A DNA stretch of 64,000 bases. It comes from Hydractinia symbiolongicarpus. Lineage: Eukaryota; Cnidaria; Hydrozoa; Anthoathecata; Hydractiniidae. Shown here in pieces: positions 52,528-64,000 of this stretch (its first letter is position 1; the number at the start of each line of letters is the position of its first letter). Below the pieces are notes generated by a model. That model had not been told where the DNA came from, made no database searches, and was given only the letters and a program-made list of their open reading frames with translations. The stretch lies in contig NC_079884.1 in NCBI RefSeq assembly GCF_029227915.1, positions 10,788,001-10,852,000 on the forward strand, read 5' to 3'. The translations under genes and the position numbers were made by a program.

Positions 52528-53928
52528 AACAGTTCATCAACGACAGATTTATCAACCAACAAATGTTTGACATTTCAACTAATTTCTGCAAAGATTGCTT
52601 ATTTTTTTACATACTGCTTCTTTGGTTCGTACAAACCGTATTTTGTCGTCTTCCTGGTCCATCAACTGGTTTATCAGCAAGTAAAGCTGGACTGATCTTT
52701 GGAATCTGTCAGTTAGTGTCGTTCATTTTTCTGCCACTCTGGGGTGTATTAATCGATCGTACTGGAAAGAGGTTGTTGTTTACATTCGTAATGTTAATTG
52801 GTATTGCTTTAACGCTGTTTCCGGCTCCCTGGATAGCTGCAAGATATAAATGTGATCATTACATCGTCGGTAATGTCAGTTCTAGTGATTCGAGGAATTC
52901 CGAAAAATCACCATCTTCAGCAGTTTGTTTACAAAGTGATAGTTCTAGAACTTTGTTTTATGCAATGTTAGTTGTGTTTACAGCAAGTTCTGTATGTGAA
53001 CAACCTTTTCTTTCTTTTTTTGATTCCGTTGTTAGTTTGCGCAAAAGCAAAATTACATTTGGGCAACAAAGAGTATTTGGTTCCATTGGTTATGCAGTAA
53101 CTGCTTTCGTGGCTGGTCTTGCTGCTGATAATTTTACACATCCAGAAATATCCCCGTACAGTGCAGTATTTTTTGTGTTTTTACCATTCTTAGTTGTATC
53201 ATTGCCATTTGTTGGGAGTCTTGTTAAGAATGCAACATTTAAAAACGAGAGCAAAGAACAAAAAGGAACGAAACTTTTAATAAAAACAGTATTTAAAACA
53301 TGCTGCAAGTTGGACAATTTTGTGTTTCTTTTAACTGTTCTGGTAAAGGGATCGATGACTGGTTTAATGGATATTTATCTGTTTGTGTTTATGGAGAAGG
53401 AGATGGACGCTGCCGAGTCAATAATGGGCATATCAATTGCAATCGCTTGTTTAAGTGAAGCTTTAATATTCCCATTTGCGTCTCCTATCATGGGAAAGCT
53501 TGGAGGGACCGTCCCTTGTGTTATTATTGGTTTGTTTTCAATTAGTATGCGTTTCATCTTCTTCTCCATCGTGCACAATCCATGGTTTATTTTACCATGT
53601 CAACTATCGAATGCGTTAGATTTTGCTTTATTTTGGGCAGCATCTATTGAACAAACAAGGAGAATAAGTCCTAAGGAAGTGTTAACCACGATGTTTGCCA
53701 TTTTATTCAGTCTTTACATTGCTCTGGCGTCCCTAATAAGCAGTACTGCTGGTGAATATCTTTACGACGCCTTTGGAGGACGCATGTTATTTCGTGGTGC
53801 TGGTATTGTGGGTTTTGTATGGTGTTTGGTCGCGATATTACTACATATTGAAGCGTCTTCTTCTACGTCAATCAAGAAGTGATGATCTAACAGTGAAGGA
53901 AATGCTAAATAGAAATAGTGATTTATAA
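52528..53928 (+). pseudogene. MFSD6-like transporter, inverted copy 4, frameshifted
   Basis: Clearly homologous to copies 1-3 over the whole exon but diverged at many residues and lacking three residues after SFFDSVV. Two frameshifts: an extra CA after CTGGTC near 52660, which throws the frame before GLSASKAGLIFG, and a 5-bp loss near 53838 that replaces the native C-terminal tail (the native frame would end at 53928). Between them 400 codons stay open with the GVLIDRTGKR loop intact, so decay is recent. The frame from ATG 52563 starts in the wrong phase and is not the native start. The acceptor AG is at 52526-52527. Confidence 0.8.
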
Positions 53929-55000
53929 AATATTTTGAATGTAAGTTCCAATAATGTTTTCAATGTTTTGAAAATGCTTTGAAAGTTATTTGCAGGACAA
54001 ATGTTGTATTTCTTGTTTTTTACCCTTAATATTTTTTTTGTAAGCGAAAACGGTATTGATAGAAGAAGTGTTAAGGAAGATAGCGCTAACAGGAAAATCA
54101 ACTCGCTGTAGAAAGGGACCTGTGTGAATCCTCACACCCATAGCACTTTATAAACCATAAAGGGCACAATTTTTGCAACAAATTTTAGAAAACGAAAGTT
54201 TAGAGAGAATAATTTTTCTGACGTTATTAAGTCTAAATTTTCCTTGGAAGAAATGAATTTTGCTATTTTTAACAAAAAAATTTCTTGACATTTTCTAAAC
54301 GATATTTATATCGTTTGATTTAAACCGTTCGACTTATACTGTTTGATTTATACCGTTCGATTTATACTTTTCGATTTATACCGTTTGATTTACACCGTTC
54401 GAATTATAGCGCGCGTTTTTCATTACAGACGCTACAAAAAGACCCAATAAGCTCAATCCCCGCATATTCCGAAAAATGGCGTGAATTAGACGCCCTTTAG
54501 AATCGCATCATAGACATCTAGACAACCTGTTTATGAATAATTAATTTTTATGATGAATTTTCTGCTTTTTATTCCCTTAAAAAGAAAATTTTCCTTATTA
54601 TTTTTTTGTCGATAAAATAAGCTATGGTAACGTATATGAAATATCAGTAAATAAAAAATTTTGACGAGGGAACAAAGACAACACAATGAGCTGTATTTGT
54701 TAAAAAATGCTATTAATTTGTAAAATAAAAGTCCAAACTTTAAGAGCACCTCTTAAAGTACACCTACATGAATCCATATCACTTCTCAGTGAATAATTAT
54801 TTAATCAAGTCAGCATTGAAACCATCTTTGACATGGCATTATTTCATACATGTAAAACAACACATTCAACCCTTATGTCATTTTCATCTCACGAAAAAAG
54901 GTATTCAGAATCCGAAATCATTACACTTGTTTATAATACTTTTTCAGCTTAAGGATCAATTCCAAAGATCTTATTTGCCACCAAGGAAAGTTCATGATGC
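53929..55000 (-). repeat. Inverted copy of the copy 1 3' flank (about 1970-3949)
   Basis: Reverse-complement homology runs through 3240-3900, then skips about 2230-3100 and continues through 1970-2230, so one side gained or lost about 0.9 kb. The 18-bp motif related to TTTATACCGTTTGA is expanded here (54295-54415) compared with about three units at 3540-3590. Confidence 0.75.
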
Positions 55001-55765
55001 ACAATATGGCTATTTTAAGGAAAGAATTTTTTTTCTTGTCTTCTGAATAAAAAAGTTAACTCGACGCTGCATTTGACGAAAATTGATATTACTACCCCCA
55101 ATTTTAGTCTCTTCTGTTTCGATTTTGAATGCTTTAACAATTGAAAAGTCGTTTGACATGAAAAGAAGGGCTGAAAATGTGCCATACGGAAACGGAATTT
55201 TGACGCAGAGTTATTTAATGTCTGTCAAAAAACAACTGCAAAGGAATATGATGGTAACGCCTCTCCAACACACAACAAAAGAAACTACAAACAATACCTA
55301 GCTATACGATGTAGTAATGGAAATCGTATATTAACTACAGATTAGAATTTCCACAAGATTACCATGTTGGTCTACCTGTTATAAAAAAGAAATTTTGTTG
55401 CAACATGGTCAGACAATTGGAATATTAGAAAATGCAATTGGAATATGAAATGGTTGTGTAAATGGGTTGGACAAAAAGACGGCAAACAAAATGTTCTAAT
55501 TAATATTATCATCGCAAATTCAAATCTGTTACATAACTGACTTCAATAGGTAACAATATCCGTTTAATTGTGACATTATGCACGCCTTTTTCAGGAGAAG
55601 CTCTAAGAACACATAAAAAAGTTAAGAATATCCTAGGAGAAGGAAAAATGTATTTTAAGAAGAAAAGTTCGAATTCTTTTTTTATTTCACGTATATATGT
55701 CAAAAACATGGAAATTAAAGGATAAAATACAACACAGCCTGACTAAACTTTCTTCAGCTGTAAGA
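55001..55765. other. Intergenic, no feature seen
   Basis: No accepted gene or repeat; the frames of 66-72 codons are AT-rich and unsupported. Confidence 0.45.
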
Positions 55766-57497
55766 TCCCAGTAAACACAAAGACGTCTTAAAGACGTCTT
55801 TTCTCGTCTCTAGCTCGTTCGGACGTCTCTCGACCAGAAAAAGACGTCTTAAAGACGTCTTTATTTGGTCTCTGTAAGACCAGTTATATCTCGTTCTAAA
55901 GAAACGTCTTATAGACGTCTTTATTTAGTCTATGTAAGACCAGTAAAATTTCGTTCGAAAGAAACGTCTCAAAGACGTCTTCATTTGGTCTCTGTAAGAC
56001 CAGTAAAATCTCGTTGGAAATGAACGTCTCAAAGACGTCTTTATTTGGTCTCTGTAAGACAAGTATAATCTCGTTCAAAATGAATGTCATCATTTCTTTT
56101 CGTTTTAAAGATAATTTCACAAGAAACAAATAACTACGTTATTTCTTTGCCCATTCGCAATTATTGTCGTAGAAATAAACGTTTTTGATATTTCAGAATT
56201 TTTTATACAGAGGTAGCCAAAAATTCGAATTAAATTTGTCCAAAAAAGGATACATTTTACAATGAAAACAGCGTTCGAAAGACCGCATAGAATAAACTTG
56301 TAAAGAACATCGTTCTATTTCAACAAATGTTGCATTTGACGTTTACTTTTGAAGTTAAAGGAATAATGTGCTCCATAAAAGAACAAGTAAATAGTAACGC
56401 AAAAGGCTGTATTTATCCGAGATATGAATGGACAATAAAGAAAATATTTTGGTGATTAAAAGTAAGTATCTTAGATATTTTTTGTACTTTCTCGGGCAGA
56501 AACATTTGCGATTATAAGTCTTCGCGCGGAAGATTATGCTTACGACTTATTTTAAGCCAGTTTGAAATCAAGGGGAGCTTTCATCAATACTTGGGAAGAT
56601 AATATTTTAAATCTTTAGTTTTAGCTTCACTATACCTTCCCCTTCAATTGCACGTCACACATGTTCTAAAGTTTTAGACCTATAACGTTTGTTATTGAAA
56701 AAAAAAAAACAGTAGCTACTTTTTATATTGGCGTAATGACTGAAATTCATTTTATTAAAGAGTTGTTTGGAATATATCTTCAAAGATTAAACACATCATC
56801 CAACGTGCACAATATGACAAATATATTTTACAAGCAGAGCTCAGACCGAAGTGTTAGTGATTGGCGAAAATAAGTTGACGCTGTTGCTCAAGACAACCTT
56901 CAAAGATACTAACTGTTATTGTTCATGGTCAACTATTTTAATTTTGTAGTATTACACAGTATATTTTGTGTTATACATGCACGCTAATGCTTGATTGTTG
57001 CTTATCTGTTGCTCATTGAACATTCATCTTTTAGAACAAAAAAAGTAATGATTTTGTTTTCGTTGTTGTTGCTTATAAAAAAACTTATATGTGATATTAT
57101 TTATTCTTATTAAACTGTTTATTTATATAAATGATATAAATATCAAGTTTCTAGCTATTAAATTCTTCATCATCGTTTTCTTAACCCTTTTCTTGTTTTG
57201 GTTTGTCACATCTCCATCAGAATTAAAATTACTAAATTCCTAATACGCATAGGCTAAAATTATCTGAAGCAGGCTAAAAGAGACTAAATAAGGACGTCTT
57301 TAATACTTTTTGGTACCTACGGGAACGTCTCAAAAAAGCGTCTTTAACACGTCGCAAAAAGACGTCTTTTTTACCTTTCTTAAAGACGTCTTTAGGCGTT
57401 ACGCTTTTAGACGGGCCAGAGACGTCTTAGAGACGTCTCATCTGGTCTTTCAAAGACGTTTTAAAGACGTGTTTAAGACGTCTCGTGTTTACTGGGA
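55766..57497. mobile_element. Non-autonomous DNA transposon with AGACGTCT ends
   Basis: Inverted termini TCCCAGTAAACACAAAGACG at 55766 and its near-complement at 57497 (TCCCAGTAAACACGAGACGT), each followed by dense AGACGTCT palindromes. Left side: four 60-bp units (55860-56090) pairing AAAGACGTCTTTATTTGGTC with ACCAGTAAAATCTCGTT; right side: shorter arrays at 57290-57490. About 1.73 kb, no transposase. Target duplication not clear. Confidence 0.8.
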
Positions 57498-59570
57498 TAT
57501 AATTGTTATTGAACAAATTATTAGCTAAAATGGTTCTTTGATTTTTGCATTTTGCAGACCTTACAACAACCTCGTTCCCATGACATTTTCTCTTTTTTAT
57601 TAATACTGCTCCGTTATAATTACTCAGGGGCTAAGAGATCTTGGGGACAAGGATAACTTAGCAACAGACAATTATTTTCAGTAGCCACGCAAAATACACA
57701 ATTTAGATATTTTTATCATTTCTACACATAACTCATTGTCATATAAAAATGCTGATCGTATGCGCTGACACAAATATGAACGTCGGATAAAAAAACATAC
57801 TAGTTTGGATTCGAACAAGTTATGACATTATGGTTGATTGCGACATTAATGGGTGTAACAATCTGAAATATACTGAAAATTGAAAAAGTAATAGTTGAAC
57901 AGCATCTTCAGGCTATTCATACACACCAACCCCGGCCCCAGGGCATCTTGTGCTGTTTCTGATTTCCGGACGGCGATACGAACACGGTCGTCTCGCCGTC
58001 CCGAGAAAGAGACAATAGGCGCTGGGAGCGAGATTGTATACACACTGCTCAAAACATTTCCGCTTTAACAAGCATCAATAATATTTTAAAACCTCATATT
58101 CACGCTTATTTATCCGCGGACAAAGACGTTTTAAGTGATTTTCTTTTTTACCCATGACAAATAAAAAGAGTCGTTTTTGCAGGTAGAATCAAAAAATATT
58201 TTTTTCAAAACTCAGATTTTTGTATTTTTGCACAGTAAATTTCTTTTTGAAGCAACCGGGTACGCGCATACACGACATATGACAGTCACCAAACAATTCA
58301 ATCCTATTTTCCTACTAGCTATAGTAAGGAATTATCTCATTTTCAATGTTCTCTTTTATGGTAAATGGTCTGCCTTGGACCTTCTTGTTGCATTGTATTA
58401 TGACCGTTTCAAATTACACCAAATAATAAATGTTCGAGAAAATGTAATTTTTCAATGCCTCCTAACCAAACTACGAATATTCATCACCAGTTGGAAATGG
58501 TAAGGCAACGAGAATATGCTGTCCAAGCCTTTGCAGTATGACTAAAGAATATTGCGAACACTTGCGTCACAATTTTACATCACTATCATTGCAATGATGA
58601 ATTTCTCAGTCGGGACACCCAATGTTTTTCCGTTCAACACAGTACTCGCCGCTGCGTTCTTTCTTCTCTAGTTTGTCTGAGTAAATTTACTTGCCTTGTA
58701 GTTAATAAAAATAACGTCAACTTCTGTGTTATGAGCTAGTTCAATTCAAAGCTACCTTATCTCAATAAACAGGTATTAAAATTAAGTTACTTTACGGGGA
58801 GAAAGTTTCGCGTTTTTGCCATTTTCCCAAAAGTAAGTACCCGCGAAATAACCTAGGGAGTCGGTTTGCGAAAGTTAAATTGAAAAAAAAACAAATTTTA
58901 TGTTTTTTTTACATATTTTCCTTTCGAAAACACATTTACTATAACAGTCCAAGTCAATATCATTGGCTTTTGATGTTTTTCCTAAATAAATAATTTTCTA
59001 GTAAAAAAGAAAAATTTATGTTTGATGTAAACAAACCTGTTTTATTTGTGAAAATTCCAAAATGTTTAGTAAAAAAAATTGCAAAAAATCCGAAAGTCGC
59101 ATAAAAATTGTCGCAAAAGGTTATACCACTTGAAATTCACTTTCTAAGTTGACGCAGAAAGATTATTTTACGCGAAATAGATTTAATCACTCATTCGCGA
59201 AAGTAAATCCCAAAAAAATCCGCGTTTTTTTTTACTCGCGAAACTTTTTGCAAGCAAAACTTCTTCCTGTAAAGTAAAATTGTGCAAAAACTACCAGAAA
59301 ATAAAGGTTCGTACGCAAAAAAATATTCGTGAAATATCTTGGAACGACTGATTCGTTAGAATTGATACTTTTTGGACCTCGTAAAATTAATTATTCGCGA
59401 AAATTTAATTTACTTTTGTCTTTATTGGTCGGGGAATTTTTAGTGAGAAGACGCTGTGTGGTATTGAGTGAGACGTTTATTTTCTTGAAAGCACGAGTTA
59501 TTTGAAGACTTTCCTGGATGGCGTTTCAATGCAAATACGTTTAGTCGCTTATCCACATTCATGTTAACCT
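57498..59570. other. Intergenic; one small fold-back element
   Basis: At about 57567-57655 ACCTCGTTCCC and GGGGACAAGGAT form the ends of a small inverted element, related to that at 33.1 kb. A 108-codon plus frame at 58177 was not accepted. Numerous A runs and CGCGAA-type motifs at 58800-59400 are low complexity. Confidence 0.45.
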
Positions 59571-60858
59571 TCAAGAACCATAATGAAGAAAATTTAGGAG
59601 GTGGCCCCTTTCCCTCCCCCTCAAATAAGAGCCCTTTCCCCTCTCCCTTTTTTTGTAACATTTTAATTCAACGTTACGTAAACTGTGCAGAAAACAAGGA
59701 AGTTCAATTAAGTTAGATCTATAATCTTTGGCTTCAAATGTACTAAAAACCAGTGTATTATCTTTATTGTTAGGCTTTGATGAATTACACAGCTGGTAAT
59801 TCATCTTAAAAATTTTCCGCCATGGTCTCCTCCTAACTTTATTTGGATCTCATTATTCAAGAAAGAATGGTCAACCATGAGATTGCTTCTATAAAGAAAA
59901 GAAGATATTCACCATCTGCAGGTACAACTGTAATCTTTGTTTATATAATTTGAAATACAAACTTACTCTGCTATTGAGTCTGAATGATTAACAATGTGTT
60001 GTGGTAATTCATTAATATAGGCCCATGCAGCTGTTTGGATTGTAAATACCCCCTTCATATCGTTAACAGGGAAAGTAAATGGCGCATCTTCAACTCGCCA
60101 CACCACGCTTTTGGAACTTTTGGAGATTGACTGATGCACGATGCCTCATGCTGTTTTTTTTCTTTTTCCTTGTGCAAATTAAATAAATAACATCTTTTAC
60201 ATTTTGTCGATAACATTTTTGTGAGATTTTGTATCTTTTTTGATGGATTAATTTGGTTGCTTTTTATAAGCAGTTTGCATTGAGGGCATTTCCAGTCCGT
60301 TTCTCTTTCACCTTCAATATTGGGTACCAAACATTCTAAGCAGAATTTGTGCTCACAAGGCATTATCCTTGGACGAAAAGCATACAAATTCTGGCAGTGA
60401 CTTGTTACAAGAGATATCTTCTCTTCTGTATCTCCTTGGTATGATATCTGCCGGAGTCTTTTCGTATAACGCCTCAATCATGTGTCGTGTCCACATACTA
60501 CCATCTTTCGGTGGTCTTCCCACACTTTGAGATTTGGGTTTTTTATCTCTTGATTTAAAAGACCCCAATTTGCAAGTGTCACAGTCACTTGGATTATGTG
60601 GAAACCATGATTTCACATTTAATATGGGTGTTGTATTTTTGGTTTCCAAATTTTTCATTAAAGAGTAGCATTTTAAACAAATTTTTCTAGGGTGTACTGT
60701 TAGAATGTCCCCTTTAAGGTCTATTCTAAAGGCTTTTTCAATTCTTTCAGAAAATTTTGTGACGGATAAGGCATTTCTTAGGACCTACCAGTATGCTCCT
60801 GACAAGTTCGACACAGTTTTGTTAAATATATATTGTGTTGACTCTCTGGGTCAGCCAT
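59571..60858 (-). pseudogene. N-RAG-TP-like transposase with RAG1-type zinc-binding N-terminus
   Basis: From ATG 60858: MADPESQHNIYLTKLCRTCQ, then (frame change near 60785) KGDILTVHPRKICLKC, WFPHNPSDCDTC, a charged linker, EDISCNK, a four-base insertion near 60397, and a RING core CQNLYAFRPRIMPCEHKFC with KCPQC, then TKCKRC...H...C. This order matches the zinc-binding dimerisation region of RAG1 (N-terminal CxxC...HP..C..C, RING, zinc finger). Another shift near 60108 leads to FTFPVNDMKGVFTIQTAAW; an intron with GTAAGT (59966-59889) is followed by IQIKLGGDHGG and, after a shift near 59813, NYQLCNSSKPNNKDN, a transposase-type block. Described molluscan and cnidarian transposons (N-RAG-TP) combine such parts. 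Four breaks make it inactive; the catalytic end is missing. Confidence 0.7.
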
Positions 60859-61697
60859 GTTTGAGAGAAAACGAAAGTGAAATTTCAACTAGAAGTTGTG
60901 GTTGCAAAATCTTGTATCACCACGTATAAAAAAAGTACAGCAGATAACTGCAACTTGAATTAGGTTATTGAATAGTTCCTTCAACTTTCAGGATAAATTT
61001 TACACCCTTTTTTGGGTAGAATTAGCGCAAACGTTTGAAAAAAATGAGCAATATTTGCTAAAGGCTACCTAGCTTCAAAGTTTTTTGTGTTTTGTTTAGG
61101 CGCGAATCCGGCTGAAATGAGTGACATTTTGGACGGTGTGGTCACTCTTACCAAGTTTAAAAATACTATTTATACCGCTAGCCCCCCCCCCCCTACATAT
61201 TAGTAAATTGCATTTAAATGAGTTAGGTCAATAGCTATGACGTCATTAACACATCAAATTTTACCGTACGGAATTTGTGTGCGCATGCGCAAAAAAATTT
61301 GCACATGCACACACTTTATTTCTAGGTTTCCTACGATTTAAATGGCCGTGAATACTGGATCGAACATGTGTTAAATAGAGTTCAAAATTCGAAAAAACTG
61401 GTCTCGGTTGTTTTCGGCAGCAATATTCTCCAGGATATGAAACTTTAGCGTGGAGCAAAGCAAGTTCTGTTCTGTTTTGATTTCACGCGAATGGCCTCTG
61501 TCTCAATATTTTACAGAAACAGACTTTCGCATCATCTAAAATATGCGATTCGTATGATTTCAAAATTTAGGCAAAAATTAATGCTTTAGATAATATTAAA
61601 AAAAATTGAAATACGGACAAAAAAAATCCGTCATACAATTATTCATCAAGATCTTTCCGATACTGCATGCTGCAATGTTGTTGGCTCGCTTGTTTCG
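60859..61697. other. Intergenic, no feature seen
   Basis: Spacer between the transposase pseudogene and QTRT2, with a C13 tract at about 61182. No conserved termini of the transposon could be recognised. Confidence 0.45.
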
Positions 61698-63676
61698 TCA
61701 GCTGTTATTAAGAAGTATATCTTTTAGTTCCGCCAGTTTACCTTTCTTTACGCTTTCTCTGATCTCTTTAAAGAAATCCAACCAGTGATGTAGATTGTGC
61801 CTGAACAAATCAATGGAACGTCAGATTAGGATAGGGGAAAACATAGTCAGAGAGAAGAGATAGATTAAGAAGAGAAGCAGAAAATATAGTTCACAAAAAT
61901 GTTAAAATTGATGCTTGACCACATTAGGCCATACACGATACTAGCAGAAAGTAGTGGTCACTAATAAAATAAAGCTGGGTAAAGAGTTTCTGAAATAATT
62001 GGGTCGCAAAAAAACACAAAAATGGCTTCCGTAACAGTGGTCGAACTTCTCTGTCTTCTGTATCGCTGTATTTGCTGCCTGTTGTTTGATTTAGATGTTC
62101 CGAAAACATCGCGCATGTTAGAACAGGAAAAGTGTAGATTGTTTTGTACTTACATCATGAGCAAAACTTGCGCCAACATTTCTTTTGTCACTAACAGATG
62201 GTGTACATACGCGCGGACATATCGCTGACAGCAATAACACTGACATCCTTCAACTAATGAACGAGTGTCGTCGAAATATCTAAATAAAAAACTAAACAAG
62301 TTATATTTAACAAGATACAAAATAAAAGTTAACAAGAAACACTCCAAAGTTTAAAATGCTTGAAATTAGACTTCCTGGTAAAAAAAACAGCTAAAAACTT
62401 TACAAAAAAAAATCGACTTTTCGAATTACGAAGCTTTTTACTTTACATTTTATCGTTTAAATTCATTTCAAATGAATCTATATTTTTCCGATCTTTAGCT
62501 AAACTCTCTTCATTACTTTCACAACTTGTCGTTTCGGCGGACGTACTTTTCTCCATTCGATGACGCAATTTGTCTTGGGTGTACACGAAGTTGAGAGCAC
62601 AGCCTCTTTCAGATGCGTAATAAGAAATTCTATGATGTGTTGTTAATTAAAATAATGTATAAAAAATAAATTAATCTTAATTCATCAAGCATCGATAAGA
62701 ACACTTTCTTTGAGCACGTAGTCACAAAAAGGGATTCTATATAGCTAATGTTACGCTGTAATTGTAACGTGGCTTTAACAGACACGAATATAGAAACAAC
62801 CAATACAGACATTGGGATTAAGGCTTTTTTAGCGGAAATAAAAACAACAAACTAACAGACAGGCAGATAGACATACAAAAACGACGTTAATTCACGCATA
62901 AAGTCGATATGCGTGGTATTCTCTCGTTGCACACATTAGCCTAACTAAAATGTAATATTCATTCATTCATGAACAAAGATTAGGCTTTAGATTTTGAGTA
63001 TGAAAGAGGATACACTGAATCGAATACATCCACCCCTAATTCCACAGCCGTCACTACTTCAACTAAATTAAAAAAAAGCATGAACTAAAGGAGAACTTAT
63101 CACCGAAAAAAAAAGAAATAAAAACTGCAGCAGTCTCAATTAAAATATGTAGCCATACCTGGTGTCAAAATACCAAACATTATTTTCACTTTGTTGTCTT
63201 TTAGTTCGTTCTGAAAAAGATTTCATACAATCAGTAAAAAAGTGCCGCGAGGTGGATAACAGTCCAAGGAGGAGAGGAGGGGGGGGGGGGTTGGTCAGCC
63301 TTTATCCTGCATTTTGAAGCCCTGGTTGTGGAGCCTCGTCAGCATTCACAATATAAACAAATTGAGAAATGTATCTCAGGTTGACATTTTATTTTTAAAA
63401 AATTATTTCCCGGAGTTTTTAAACTGTTTTAAACACATTTTTTTTGACGTTCCAGACCAAAATGACAGCGAAATATATCATAATCGGGTTATTTATAACT
63501 GTTCCAGGTTCCCCCCTCAACACCCCCGTTTCACCAGCTTTTCTCAACCCCGTTGTCTACTACGTCTACTACTACGTAGAAACACTGAAGTAAAATACAA
63601 ACATTGTTTACCATGCACAATTGCAACATTTCTTTGTATTTGGATGGGATTCTATCAAATCCGGATATGACATAAC
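61698..63676 (-). CDS. QTRT2: Queuine tRNA-ribosyltransferase accessory subunit 2, C-terminal half
   Basis: Six exons: 63676-63612, 63210-63159, 63062-63014, 62629-62447, 62279-62154 and 61800-61698; phases agree at every junction. Upstream exons lie beyond the window or were not found. QTRT2 pairs with the catalytic subunit QTRT1 to exchange guanine for queuine at the wobble base of certain tRNAs. Recognisable blocks: [56 protein letters not shown] and [15 protein letters not shown], ending [14 protein letters not shown]. The zinc ligands CxCxxC are in exon 5 and the fourth ligand, His 26 residues on, is in exon 6. No in-frame stop was seen, so the gene is likely functional. The third intron (63013-62630) has a U12-like donor, GTATCCTC. 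Confidence 0.85.
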
Positions 63677-64000
63677 CTAAGAGATAGTTAAAAAAGGTGT
63701 AATTTTTTATAAATAAACTAAAAGCGAAGTTTGTGACAACCTTCTTTTTCTCTTCAGCTTTCAAATGATCATAAATACACACCCATCGTCAGGTTTAAAA
63801 GTGATTAGAAAATCAATTTCTATGTTACCGATTATAAATTTAAGGTTTAAATTACACTTTCTACAAAACTTTTAGTGTTTAGCCTGGATGTTTATCAAAT
63901 AAGGGAGATTTAAAAACATATGAAGCCTGGCCTATGTTTAATACCCATTAATACTTTAACCACATTGTGCATACTTAAAGCGGCATAATAAGTTTTCAAT
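63677..64000. other. Upstream intron or 5' region of QTRT2
   Basis: No further QTRT2 exon could be recognised; the preceding exon, which must supply one base to the codon at 63676, probably lies past the window. Confidence 0.4.

Noticed and set aside
58177-58503. 108-codon plus-strand gene
   Set aside because: No domain or splice evidence; phenylalanine-rich from T runs.
60705-60929. 74-codon plus-strand frame
   Set aside because: Antisense to the RAG1-like zinc-binding segment, which has ordered cysteines on the minus strand.

Overview
The window is animal nuclear DNA. It is AT-rich and carries spliced genes with standard GT-AG introns, a tRNA-derived SINE, cut-and-paste transposons and MITEs, DIRS-like and Polinton (Maverick) remnants, and a small ShKT-domain peptide gene. 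This mix fits a cnidarian, most likely a hydrozoan; the taxon is inferred from gene and transposon content only.

Left block (1-27 kb): a dead DIRS-like retroelement fragment (1-1050) precedes an array of MFSD6-like transporter genes on the minus strand. A unit of exactly 7,571 bp is repeated (3950-11520, 11521-19091) and a third gene copy starts at 19092, so three almost identical transporter exons lie head to tail. Older, diverged copies of the same unit flank the array (about 1650-3949 on the left, about 20508-26200 on the right), so unequal crossing-over has acted here more than once. A fourth, frameshifted copy lies inverted at 52528-53928, with its flanks, between about 51870 and 55000.

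Middle block (27.6-42 kb): a small ShKT gene with a one-base break in its signal exon, a PIF/Harbinger-type MITE with TAA target duplication, a TTAA-flanked MITE inserted into a minisatellite, then two duplicated three-exon genes for single-pass C-type lectin-like receptors (33748-35304 and 39960-41790). Both receptors have phosphotyrosine-type cytoplasmic tails, and their lectin exons are far more alike than the rest of the genes.

Polinton block (43.4-51.87 kb): a compact, decayed virus-like element. Recognisable are a retroviral-type integrase, the packaging ATPase, the C-terminal part of the major capsid protein, a penton/minor-capsid-like protein, several small Polinton genes, two BRO/MSV199-like paralogues, zinc-finger proteins and an HNH-like end. 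No DNA polymerase B, protease or terminal inverted repeats were found. Several perfect short palindromes sit between its genes. Its right end abuts the inverted MFSD6 block exactly where the other copies of that block carry a long fold-back hairpin.

Right block (55-64 kb): a non-autonomous transposon with ends made of AGACGTCT palindromes, a broken transposase gene whose N-terminus resembles the zinc-binding region of RAG1 (N-RAG-TP-like), and the C-terminal half of QTRT2 (queuine tRNA-ribosyltransferase accessory subunit) in six minus-strand exons, one intron of which looks U12-type.

Genes likely to be functional: MFSD6-like copies 1-3, the two lectin receptors and QTRT2. Most other coding material is mobile-element debris.
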